The notes: generated by a model not told the origin, from the sequence alone. 8,593 bases of DNA from Oleispira sp051275515 (GCA_051275515.1 JBNMOT010000141.1:1-8593); one strand, 5' to 3'. Positions 1-6,968 are shown, counted from the first letter of the stretch. A program made the numbers and translations.

Positions 1-178
1 CCCAAAACAACTAGAAATAACTTTTATTAAGAAACAAATAATTGGCTTATTATATTTTAGTTAAAAAATCGCGCTAAGTATAAAGATGACAATTCCATTT
101 ATCCACTTAAAAGCGGCCAAAACCCTTGTTAAGTGAGTATTTAGCCGTTATGTACCTAATAATGTACAAAGCTTAGAC
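1..178. other. AT-rich gene-free flank
   Basis: I see no convincing coding region on either strand, no tRNA and no strong hairpin in this AT-rich stretch. The only structure of note is a weak inverted pair, TGTAC at 151-155 and GTACA at 164-168, separated by 8 bases. That could be an operator but is short enough to be chance. The stretch lies downstream of gap; what lies further left is outside the window, so it may also hold the promoter or end of an unseen gene. Confidence 0.5.
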
Positions 179-212
179 AAAAAAAACGTTGCGGTAAAAC
201 ATACGCGTTTTT
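179..212 (-). terminator. Probable intrinsic terminator of gap
   Basis: Read on the minus strand, about 31 bases after the gap stop codon, there is a stem whose outer arms are AAAAACG and CGTTTTT. Inside them are short CG and TA pairings interrupted by a 3-base and a 1-base bulge, and a 5-base loop. The stem runs into an uninterrupted eight-T tract (eight A on the plus strand, 179-186). Position and T-tract fit a rho-independent terminator, but the stem is imperfect and AT-rich, so the call is tentative. Confidence 0.42.
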
Positions 213-242
213 AATGCCCAGCAATGATCGCAAAGATCTAAA

Positions 243-1697
243 TTATTGCTTTGCCGCAGGATACGTTGGGTAAAATACACCACACATCTGCTGAGCAATT
301 CGCACTACCTGACGGCTATAACCAAACTCGTTATCATACCAAACGTATAAATTAACGCGTTTATCACTAGTAATAGTCGCTTGTGCATCAACGATACCTG
401 CGTGTGAGTTACCCACAAAATCGGTTGATACCACTTCTGGAGAATTAACCCAATCGATTTGCTTTTGAACTTCAGAGTGCAAAGACATTTCACGCAGGTA
501 ATCATTAACCCCTTCTGTCGTCACATCTTTCTTAAGGTTTAACGATAGAATAGCCATAGATACGTTTGGCGTCGGAACGCGAATAGCATTACCCGTTAAC
601 AAGCCTTCCATTTCAGGCAATGCTTTAGAAACTGCTGAAGCAGCGCCTGTTTCAGTAATCACCATATTCAGTGCCGCCGCACGACCACGACGGTCACCAG
701 AGTGATAGTTATCGATCAAGTTTTGATCGTTAGTGTAAGAGTGAATCGTTTCAACGTGGCCATTAATAATGCCGTATTCATCGTTGATCACTTTTAAGAT
801 CGGCGTAATCGCATTGGTTGTACAAGAAGCGGCTGATAATATTGTATCGCTTGCTTCGATCATGTTGTTGTTGATACCGTAAACAACGTTTTTAATATCA
901 CCCTTACCAGGAGCCGTTAGCAATACGCGTGCTGCACCTTTAGCTTGCAAGTGACGTTCAAGGCCTACTTGATCACGCCAGATGCCGGTATTATCAATCA
1001 CTAATGCGTTATCGATACCGAAAGCGGTGTAATCGACATGCTCAGGCGCATCTGAATAGATGATTTGGATGTAGTTACCGTTAGCAATAATGGCATTCTT
1101 TTCTTCATCAATAGCGATAGTTCCGCGAAATGAGCCGTGGATCGAGTCACGACGCAATAGGCTTGCACGTTTCTCAAGATCATTACCTTTACCTTTGCGC
1201 ACAACAATGGCACGCAGACGTAAACCGCTACCGCCACCGGATTTTTCAATCATGATACGCGCTAATAAACGACCAATACGACCGAAACCGTAAAGAACCA
1301 CATCACGATTTTCTTTTGTTGCAGCGCTATTTTGACCGAGTACATCGCTAAGCTCTTCGTTTAAAAAAGTTTCAAGATCACGGCCATTAGCTTCACTGCG
1401 AAATTTAACCGCAAGTTTACCCACATCGATATGAGCACGATCTAAGTCCATAGACATCATTGCCGTTACTATTGGAAATGTATCCAATACAGAAAGCTCT
1501 TGGTCTTCCATGTGACGCACAAATCGGTGAGCTTTTAATAGATCAATGACAGAACGGTTAACGATTGGTCGACCGTATACAGAAGTAACAAGGTTCTTAT
1601 TACGGTACAAAGCACCGACCATCGGGATCATTGCTTCTGCCGCGGACTCGCGATCAGTCCAGTCCTGCATGCAGGCATCAGTCATATCTTGGCTCAT
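243..1697 (-). CDS. gap: Glyceraldehyde-3-phosphate dehydrogenase, long N-extended form
   Basis: This enzyme interconverts glyceraldehyde 3-phosphate and 1,3-bisphosphoglycerate in the cytoplasm, in glycolysis or gluconeogenesis. The product is 484 residues against about 330 for classical GapA. Residues 1-130 are an additional helical-looking region of the kind seen in the long GAPDH of Pseudomonas and Shewanella relatives. The GAPDH core follows: Rossmann loop GFGRIGR at 137-143, catalytic Cys292 in SCTTN (291-295), base His319 in TIHSYT, substrate-loop RVPTPNVS around 373-380, and YDNEFGYS at 454-461. The Cys-His spacing of 27 equals that of classical GAPDH. The acidic residue expected at the end of the second beta strand is replaced by Val-Val-Arg-Lys (165-168), which hints at relaxed or NADP-type coenzyme use (inference). 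An in-frame TTG at 1718 is possible, but the ATG at 1697 has AAAGG seven bases upstream and the TTG has no ribosome site. The gene is divergent from mfd and apparently monocistronic. Confidence 0.95.
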   Translation of the reverse strand: MSQDMTDACMQDWTDRESAAEAMIPMVGALYRNKNLVTSVYGRPIVNRSVIDLLKAHRFVRHMEDQELSVLDTFPIVTAMMSMDLDRAHIDVGKLAVKFRSEANGRDLETFLNEELSDVLGQNSAATKENRDVVLYGFGRIGRLLARIMIEKSGGGSGLRLRAIVVRKGKGNDLEKRASLLRRDSIHGSFRGTIAIDEEKNAIIANGNYIQIIYSDAPEHVDYTAFGIDNALVIDNTGIWRDQVGLERHLQAKGAARVLLTAPGKGDIKNVVYGINNNMIEASDTILSAASCTTNAITPILKVINDEYGIINGHVETIHSYTNDQNLIDNYHSGDRRGRAAALNMVITETGAASAVSKALPEMEGLLTGNAIRVPTPNVSMAILSLNLKKDVTTEGVNDYLREMSLHSEVQKQIDWVNSPEVVSTDFVGNSHAGIVDAQATITSDKRVNLYVWYDNEFGYSRQVVRIAQQMCGVFYPTYPAAKQ

Positions 1698-1709
1698 GGG
1701 TCTACCTTT
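1698..1709 (-). promoter_or_regulatory. Ribosome binding site deciding the gap start
   Basis: On the minus strand, AAAGG (1705-1709) sits seven bases upstream of the ATG at 1695-1697. This is good Shine-Dalgarno spacing. It favours the ATG over the in-frame TTG at 1716-1718, which would place this ribosome site inside the coding region and has no purine-rich site of its own. Confidence 0.75.
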
Positions 1710-1728
1710 CGTTTTCAATACATTTCAA

Positions 1729-1753
1729 TGAGGGTAAATATAGCCAACCCTCA
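1729..1753. repeat. Inverted repeat in the gap leader
   Basis: TGAGGGT (1729-1735) and its exact complement ACCCTCA (1747-1753) are separated by 11 bases. The pair lies between the inferred gap transcription start (near 1767) and the ribosome binding site, so it could be an operator with half-site centres 18 bp apart or a hairpin in the leader RNA. I do not recognise it as the site of a named regulator. Confidence 0.4.
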
Positions 1754-1773
1754 CCATCAAAATTAGGGCGCAA

Positions 1774-1802
1774 ATTATGCCTGTTTTGGCTTGTTTTGAC
1801 AA
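1774..1802 (-). promoter_or_regulatory. Sigma70-type promoter of gap
   Basis: On the minus strand, TTGTCA (1797-1802) is followed by a 17-base spacer and CATAAT (1774-1779). Each box has five of six consensus bases and the spacing is optimal. Transcription would start near 1767 and give a leader of about 70 bases before the ATG at 1697. That leader contains the inverted repeat at 1729-1753. Confidence 0.7.
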
Positions 1803-1920
1803 TCCTAAGTCTTGAATGGTGCATTTATAACCTAAGTATTAGAAAATTTTATCTGAAACGGCCAGGAATATTTGAATAGGGTGAAAAAAACACCGCTTAA
1901 AAAGCGTTTATGCTCTTAAT

Positions 1921-1960
1921 GTGAATTACATAACCAATAGTGCTTTGCCTCCTAATTCAC
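1921..1960. repeat. 8-bp inverted repeat upstream of mfd
   Basis: GTGAATTA (1921-1928) and TAATTCAC (1953-1960) are perfect complements separated by 24 bases, so their centres lie 32 bp apart, close to three helical turns. The pair sits about 50 to 90 bp upstream of the candidate mfd -35 box and could be a paired operator site. In AT-rich intergenic DNA of this length an 8-bp match can also arise by chance. Confidence 0.3.
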
Positions 1961-2010
1961 GGCCTCTGCGATAAATTCGCTTCTCACTCTCAGTTTTTAC
2001 CCTCCCCCCT

Positions 2011-2038
2011 TTGTAACACTGCCCACATCCGCTACAAT
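2011..2038 (+). promoter_or_regulatory. Candidate promoter of mfd-csiV
   Basis: TTGTAA (2011-2016) and TACAAT (2033-2038) are separated by 16 bases. The -10 box matches five of six consensus positions and the -35 four of six. Transcription would begin near 2045 and leave a short leader of about 30 bases before the mfd ATG. The position is good; the match is moderate. Confidence 0.5.
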
Positions 2039-2075
2039 AAGCGCCATTTATACCGTCAGATAATCGAGTCGATTA

Positions 2076-5000
2076 ATGTCTAAGCCATCTATTGCCAGTC
2101 CTCTTTCCCCTGCCATCCCCACCAAAGCAGGTGATCGTCGATTTTGGGGAGCGCTGAATAACAGCAACCAAGCGCTCGCCATTGCCAGTGCTGCGCAAAA
2201 GCATCCCGGTTTAACCTTAGTCATTACCAAAGACACCCTAACGGCGCAGCGCCTTGAAGAAGAAATTGCCTTCTTTGCCGAAGAGCTGCCGGTATTACAT
2301 TTACCCGACTGGGAAATTTTACCTTACGATACGTTTTCACCTCACCAAGACATTATCTCTCAACGACTTTATACCTTTTCACAACTGCCGCTGATTGAAC
2401 GTGGTTTATTAATTGTGCCTATTAGCACTTTATTGCACAAGACCGCGCCTAAAGAGTTTTTACAGGCCAATAGTCTCATTATAGATATGGGGCAAACCCT
2501 CAATGTCGAAACACTGCGTTTACAACTCGAAAACGCCGGTTATAGCTGCGTTGATAATGTGTATGAACACGGTGAATTTGCACTGCGCGGGGCTATTTTT
2601 GACATTTTTCCCATGGGAGAAGATAAGCCATTTCGTATTGAATTATTTGATGACGAAGTAGAAACGTTAAGAACATTTGATCCTGACACTCAGCGCACTG
2701 CTGATAAAATCGAAAAAATTCGAGTATTACCAGCGAAAGAATACCCCCTTCATAAAGAAGGTCAGCGTCACTTTCGTCAAAATTGGTACGAGTTTTTTGA
2801 GACCGATCCTAAACTATCGTCATTATATACGGATGTTAGCCAAGGCATTGCGCCTGCCGGTATTGAATATTACTTACCGCTGTTCTTTGGCGAGCTGAAT
2901 AACCTGTTCGACTTTTTGCCTAAATCGACCTTGATTATTCATGATAGCGAAGTCGACGCCGCGTCCAAGCAGTTTCGTGATGACGTGCAGTTGCGCTATG
3001 AAGATCGACGTCACGATATTCGTCGGCCGTTAGTGGCTCCGAAACACTTATTCCTCAATCCAGACGAACTTTTCTCAGCCCTGAATAAATTTCCAAGAGT
3101 GCAGTGGTATAACGACCAAGCACCGGAACGTGCGGGCAGTGATCAGTTTAATACGTTTGATATTGGTGACATTAGTATTAATGCGCAAGCGGAAGAGCCG
3201 CTGACCTTATTAAAAGCATTTTTAGACCAGAATCAGGCATCGCATAAAGCCCGCATTCTATTTTGTACTGAATCTGCAGGTCGCAGAGAAGCCGTGCGCG
3301 AACTGCTGCAACGCATTCATATTCGTCCAATAGAATTAGAGTCTTGGTCAGACTTTATTACCGCTCAAGATCCTATTGGGATTGCCATTGCACCTTTAGA
3401 TAAAGGGCTCGTGGTCAATAATGGTAAGGCGACCCCAGAGCTTATTGTTATTAGTGAAAACCAACTGTTTGGCCAACGTATCATGCAGCGCCGTCGTCGC
3501 AGCAAGAGCAAAGGCCAAGCCGAAAATATCATTCGTGATCTAACCGAATTAAAAGAGGGCAGCCCCGTTGTTCACCTTGATCACGGTATTGGCCGTTATT
3601 TAGGTTTAAAGACGCTAGAAATTGATAACCAAGTGAACGAATTTTTGATGCTGGCCTATGCGGGAGAATCAAAGCTTTATGTTCCTGTATCGTCTTTGCA
3701 CCTTATCTCTCGCTACGGCGGTGATAGCGAAGGTGGCCCTGCGCTCAACAAGCTAGGTACGGAAAAATGGGCCGTTGCTAAACGTAAAGCCCAAGAAAAA
3801 ATTCGCGATACAGCCGCCGAACTTCTGGATATTTACGCACGCCGCGAAGCGCGTATCGGCTTTAAGTTTGAAAAGCCCGACCAAGATTACGAGCGCTTTG
3901 CGGCGGCTTTCCCGTTCGAAGAAACCCCCGATCAGCAAACTGCGATTGAAGCGGTGATCAGTGATATGACCAGCCGTAAGCCCATGGATCGCCTCGTTTG
4001 TGGTGATGTCGGCTTTGGTAAAACGGAAGTGGCTATGCGCGCCGCGTTTATGGCGGTGCAAAGTGGCAAGCAAGTCGCGATTTTGGTTCCTACCACGTTA
4101 CTTGCCCAACAACATTATGAAAATTTCAAAGACCGCTTTGCTGATTGGCCCGTTCAAATTGAAGTGCTATCACGCTTTAAGTCGGCCAAAGAAACTCAGT
4201 TCGCGTTAGATAAAATGCGTGAAGGTAAAGCCGACATTGTTATTGGTACTCACAAGCTGCTGCAGAAAGACATCGTCTTTCACGAGCTAGGTCTATTGAT
4301 GATCGATGAAGAACACCGTTTTGGTGTTCAACAGAAAGAACGTATTAAAGCCTTAAGATCGGAAGTGGATATTTTAACGCTGACCGCAACGCCGATTCCT
4401 AGAACACTTAATATGGCCATGGCCAGCGTGCGCGACCTGTCAATTATCGCCACGCCACCCGCCAAGCGCTTATCGGTCAAAACGTTCGTACGTCAATACG
4501 ATAAGCCTACGGTAAAAGAAGCACTGCTGCGCGAGGTTCTCCGCGGTGGCCAAGTGTATTATTTACACAACGAAGTAAAAAGTATTGAAAAAGCAGCACG
4601 GGAAATCAGCGAATTGATTCCAGAAGCCAGAGTCTCAATTGCCCATGGTCAGATGACCGAACGGGAACTCGAGTCTGTGATGAAAGATTTTTATCACAAA
4701 CGCTCCAATGTGCTGGTGTGTACCACCATTATTGAAACCGGTATTGATATTCCCTCTGCCAATACCATTATTATTGATCGAGCTGACAAATTCGGCCTCG
4801 CACAACTGCACCAACTTCGAGGCCGAGTCGGTCGATCGCATCACCAAGCTTATGCCTATTTGCTTACCCCTGATGGTAAAAAACTGAGCAAGGATGCCGA
4901 AAAGCGTCTCGATGCTATTCAAAGCGCGCAAGACCTTGGCGCCGGATTTATGCTCGCCTCACACGATTTAGAGATTCGCGGTGCGGGTGAGTTATTAGGC

Positions 5001-5570
5001 GAAGAGCAAAGCGGTCATATACAGGGCATTGGTTTTAGCTTGTACATGGAGATGCTAGAGCAAGCGGTTAAATCGATACGGTCAGGCAAAAATCCGAACG
5101 CAGAAATCCCATTACATCATGGTGCCGAAGTTAACTTGCACGTGCCCTCTCTTATCCCAGATGATTATCTGCCAGACGTTAATAGTCGACTCACCCTTTA
5201 TAAACGTATATCCAATGCTCAAAACGATAATGACCTGAGAGAACTGCAAGTTGAAATGATTGATCGCTTTGGCTTATTACCTGAACAAGTGAAAAACCTA
5301 TTTAAAGTGACCTCACTTAAATTGCAGTTGTCACCCTTAGGTATTCAAAAGTTAGATGCCGGCCCAGAGTCTGGTCGTATAGAATTTGGTTATGAAACGA
5401 ATATCGATCCTTTCAGACTCATTCAAATTGTTCAAACCCGCCCAGCCACTTATAAACTTGAAGGTGGGCAAGCCCTCAAATTTATTGAAAAGATGCCTGG
5501 AATTGATCAAAAACTGGCAGTCATCGAACGCTTATTACTCGACCTGCAAAAGGATCCTAATTCAAAATGA
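2076..5570 (+). CDS. mfd: Transcription-repair coupling factor Mfd
   Basis: Mfd is a cytoplasmic ATP-driven DNA translocase. It binds RNA polymerase stalled at a lesion, displaces it and recruits UvrA for nucleotide excision repair. The 1164 residues compare with 1148 in E. coli and align throughout with the recalled sequence. The UvrB-like N-terminal module (about 1-350) includes the DWEILPYDTFSPHQDIISQR segment. The RNA-polymerase-interacting domain (about 485-585) begins at SPVVHLDHGIGRYLGL, S496 onward, and contains KLYVPVSSLHLISRY. The helicase-like translocase core carries Walker A GDVGFGKT (643-650, Lys649), DEEH (744-747), TATPIPRT (770-777) and motif VI QLRGRVGR (913-920). The C-terminal regulatory domain follows LLGEEQSG and includes PDVNSRLTLYKRI. 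No catalytic residue is missing. The ATG at 2076 gives an N-terminus like that of E. coli, but its ribosome site is weak (only GAG at 2066-2068). Its stop overlaps the csiV start as ATGA, suggesting translational coupling. Confidence 0.98.
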   Translation: MSKPSIASPLSPAIPTKAGDRRFWGALNNSNQALAIASAAQKHPGLTLVITKDTLTAQRLEEEIAFFAEELPVLHLPDWEILPYDTFSPHQDIISQRLYTFSQLPLIERGLLIVPISTLLHKTAPKEFLQANSLIIDMGQTLNVETLRLQLENAGYSCVDNVYEHGEFALRGAIFDIFPMGEDKPFRIELFDDEVETLRTFDPDTQRTADKIEKIRVLPAKEYPLHKEGQRHFRQNWYEFFETDPKLSSLYTDVSQGIAPAGIEYYLPLFFGELNNLFDFLPKSTLIIHDSEVDAASKQFRDDVQLRYEDRRHDIRRPLVAPKHLFLNPDELFSALNKFPRVQWYNDQAPERAGSDQFNTFDIGDISINAQAEEPLTLLKAFLDQNQASHKARILFCTESAGRREAVRELLQRIHIRPIELESWSDFITAQDPIGIAIAPLDKGLVVNNGKATPELIVISENQLFGQRIMQRRRRSKSKGQAENIIRDLTELKEGSPVVHLDHGIGRYLGLKTLEIDNQVNEFLMLAYAGESKLYVPVSSLHLISRYGGDSEGGPALNKLGTEKWAVAKRKAQEKIRDTAAELLDIYARREARIGFKFEKPDQDYERFAAAFPFEETPDQQTAIEAVISDMTSRKPMDRLVCGDVGFGKTEVAMRAAFMAVQSGKQVAILVPTTLLAQQHYENFKDRFADWPVQIEVLSRFKSAKETQFALDKMREGKADIVIGTHKLLQKDIVFHELGLLMIDEEHRFGVQQKERIKALRSEVDILTLTATPIPRTLNMAMASVRDLSIIATPPAKRLSVKTFVRQYDKPTVKEALLREVLRGGQVYYLHNEVKSIEKAAREISELIPEARVSIAHGQMTERELESVMKDFYHKRSNVLVCTTIIETGIDIPSANTIIIDRADKFGLAQLHQLRGRVGRSHHQAYAYLLTPDGKKLSKDAEKRLDAIQSAQDLGAGFMLASHDLEIRGAGELLGEEQSGHIQGIGFSLYMEMLEQAVKSIRSGKNPNAEIPLHHGAEVNLHVPSLIPDDYLPDVNSRLTLYKRISNAQNDNDLRELQVEMIDRFGLLPEQVKNLFKVTSLKLQLSPLGIQKLDAGPESGRIEFGYETNIDPFRLIQIVQTRPATYKLEGGQALKFIEKMPGIDQKLAVIERLLLDLQKDPNSK

Positions 5571-6469
5571 GCCGCCTAACGTCCACGTTATCCCATCATC
5601 TACCGCAAACATGCTTTGTAGCGATGTTTATAATGGTACTTATGTCAGTGTTTAGCCCCTTATCATCAGCGGAAGCACCGCGTTGGTATGAAGTTGAGGT
5701 CGCGCTAATAGGCTATCAAGATAATCAGAACATCAGCCATGAACACTGGCCTGAGATACTAATTAACGATCAACCTAGCGATAGTTTGGTCAGCGACACG
5801 ACTCTGATTCGTCAAGAAAAACCAAACCCTTGGCAGTGGATTTACTGGTGGAACAATCAAGAAGAATCCAGCCATGGTTTATATAACGTAAAAGGGGTGC
5901 ACGCACCCAGCGTGCTTACCCCGCCTAAGCTAAGAATACCCTTTGCTGAACAAGGCATTGCTTTTGAAGACACGATCGAAAGATTTAGTAAAACCGATGA
6001 GCTGCAATTGATTTGGAGCAAGAAATGGCAGCAGCCTATTCCCGAAAAAGACGATACTGAACTGGCTGAAAATGTAGTTAAAATTGATTTTAGAACGCCC
6101 CTTAATTTTCAAAAAACACTGCGTTCGTCAGTACCGCTATTAGAAGCTGAAGTCACCGGCGAATTGTACCTATACCGTAGCCGCTACTTACACTTGGTAT
6201 CGAATTTAAACATCCAGCACTGGCAGAGTTTGAATCATAAAAGTGCATTCGATAAGTCTATTCATGCTCTACCGAACCACTCAAACAATAAGGATAATAT
6301 TATCCCTTCACACAGTAGCTCTCCGCTGACCGCCATTGATCATATTCCTCTAAGAGCCGCAAGGATCAAAAAGAGTCGTCGCATGCGCAGTAACGAGCTA
6401 CATTATATAGACCACCCGCTACTGGGTATTCTAGTGAGAGTGACGCCATTGGCAGATATCACTGAGTAA
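5567..6469 (+). CDS. csiV: CsiV-type periplasmic peptidoglycan-binding protein
   Basis: The CsiV (DUF2803) family is known from Vibrio cholerae as a periplasmic peptidoglycan-binding protein needed for cell-wall synthesis by PBP1A acting with the lipoprotein LpoA. The 300-residue product begins with a signal peptide: Arg3, a hydrophobic stretch at about 16-31 and likely cleavage after Ala35 or Ala37. There is no lipobox cysteine, so a soluble periplasmic protein is expected. Family hallmarks are RWYEVEVALIGY right after the signal peptide, GELYLYRSRYLHL in the middle and RRMRSNELHYIDHPLLGILV near the C-terminus. The region before that last block is Ser/Asn/His-rich and looks like a flexible linker. 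The start overlaps the mfd stop by ATGA; AGGA lies 12 bases upstream, somewhat far, so coupling to mfd translation is likely. It ends in consecutive TAA and TAG codons. The function is transferred from the family. Confidence 0.88.
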   Translation: MSRLTSTLSHHLPQTCFVAMFIMVLMSVFSPLSSAEAPRWYEVEVALIGYQDNQNISHEHWPEILINDQPSDSLVSDTTLIRQEKPNPWQWIYWWNNQEESSHGLYNVKGVHAPSVLTPPKLRIPFAEQGIAFEDTIERFSKTDELQLIWSKKWQQPIPEKDDTELAENVVKIDFRTPLNFQKTLRSSVPLLEAEVTGELYLYRSRYLHLVSNLNIQHWQSLNHKSAFDKSIHALPNHSNNKDNIIPSHSSSPLTAIDHIPLRAARIKKSRRMRSNELHYIDHPLLGILVRVTPLADITE

Positions 6470-6473
6470 TAGA

Positions 6474-6848
6474 CTAACCAAGATGAAATACCATGATTTC
6501 ATCTTGGTTACGTAACGCACTGACTCTGTTAGGGAATAACTGAATATCATTGGGGGTTAAAAGAATAACCTTTTCATCAAACAAACCCACCAATCCAGAA
6601 CGCTTCATTTTCATAAAACGCCCCTCTTCTTGCTTTAAGTAAAAATTCTCTTCAAGTTCAGCTGAATGCAATAAGCCATTAGCTAAAGGGTCTTCAATCG
6701 CTTCATGATTTTTATAAAGACTTAGTCCATTTTTCGCTAACAACAAAATCTGGCCATTAATCAACTCGAGAGCCTCAACCTTCTCACCATGAGAGAGCTG
6801 TAACAACTGGGACGATCTAACAACATCAGAATTATTTTCAATCAACAT
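6474..6848 (-). CDS. Small uncharacterised protein (124 aa)
   Basis: I do not recognise this protein. The 124 residues have no signal peptide, membrane segment, cysteine or obvious catalytic motif. The composition suggests a small beta-rich cytoplasmic protein with alternating hydrophobic strands (QILLLAKNGLSLY, KVILLTPNDIQLF) and an acidic, Glu-rich middle (EELEENF-like region around 65-76). The ATG at 6848 has no clear Shine-Dalgarno sequence, but an extended -10 promoter candidate lies about 40 bases upstream. It is convergent with csiV, with four bases between the stop codons, and separated from ybiT by a strong terminator, so it is probably monocistronic. Its last codons (NQDEIMVFHLG) are encoded by a perfect inverted repeat. 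It fills nearly all the space between csiV and the terminator, which supports it being real, but no homology supports it; a spurious frame remains possible. Confidence 0.6.
   Translation of the reverse strand: MLIENNSDVVRSSQLLQLSHGEKVEALELINGQILLLAKNGLSLYKNHEAIEDPLANGLLHSAELEENFYLKQEEGRFMKMKRSGLVGLFDEKVILLTPNDIQLFPNRVSALRNQDEIMVFHLG
6475..6510. repeat. Perfect 15-bp inverted repeat at convergent gene ends
   Basis: Arms TAACCAAGATGAAAT (6475-6489) and ATTTCATCTTGGTTA (6496-6510) are exact complements around a 6-base loop. The hairpin begins six bases after the csiV stop and covers the last codons of the convergent small gene. It could act as a shared transcription end point or protect both 3' ends. 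Neither flank has a T-tract, so it is not a standard intrinsic terminator. Confidence 0.75.
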
Positions 6849-6886
6849 ACGGGATCGCTTATTTCATAGAGACTATTTGTCTTCAA

Positions 6887-6895
6887 ATTATGCCA
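6887..6895 (-). promoter_or_regulatory. Candidate extended -10 promoter of the small gene
   Basis: On the minus strand TGGCATAAT (6887-6895) fits an extended -10 element: TG, one base, then CATAAT with five of six consensus positions. No good -35 box exists at 16-18 bases upstream; TAGGCT is at the 17-base position. Transcription would start near 6880, about 32 bases before the ATG at 6848. Confidence 0.35.
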
Positions 6896-6927
6896 TAAAG
6901 CCTACCAACAGCCTATTCGCTAAAAAC

Positions 6928-6968
6928 AAAAAAGGCGCTTCTAATAAGAGATTAGAGGCGCCTTTTTT
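6928..6968. terminator. Strong bidirectional intrinsic terminator
   Basis: A_6-GGCGC-TTCTAAT (6928-6945) pairs with ATTAGAGGCGC-C-T_6 (6951-6968) along 18 positions, with one T-G wobble and the 5-base loop AAGAG. On the minus strand the GC-rich core is followed by TTTTTTGTTTTT, 28 bases after the ybiT stop, so this is the ybiT terminator. On the plus strand it ends in six T, so it can also stop transcripts running past csiV. Confidence 0.92.

Larger units (their letters stand above)
1698..2075. other. Divergent gap/mfd intergenic region
   Basis: These 378 bases lie between the two start codons. They hold the gap promoter and leader (about 1698-1802), an mfd promoter candidate close to the mfd start (2011-2038) and a middle part without obvious genes (about 1803-2010). 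The middle part contains an AT-rich 5-bp hairpin (1894-1906) and an 8-bp inverted repeat (1921-1960). Open frames across this stretch start without ribosome sites and resemble no family, so I treat it as regulatory DNA. Confidence 0.7.

Noticed and set aside
1796..1801. Perfect TTGACA on the plus strand as a -35 box for mfd
   Set aside because: No acceptable -10 box at 16-18 bases; it overlaps the -35 of the minus-strand gap promoter, whose near-palindromic sequence explains the match.
1631..1879. 82-codon plus-strand frame crossing the gap start and intergenic region
   Set aside because: It overlaps the gap 5' end, promoter and ribosome site and shows no protein-like features.
1919..1931. 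ATGTGAATTACAT as a HexR-type operator for gap
   Set aside because: Only one ATTACA half-site is present; the position where the second TGTAAT half should be does not match and the total length is wrong.
3753..4073. 106-codon antisense frame inside mfd
   Set aside because: It lies opposite the highly conserved translocase region of mfd and its protein resembles no family; a frame shadow.
4635..4931. 98-codon antisense frame inside mfd
   Set aside because: It is opposite conserved helicase motifs of mfd and has no promoter or ribosome site context.
5386..5655. 89-codon frame across the mfd-csiV junction
   Set aside because: It is out of frame with two well-supported genes and has no recognisable product.
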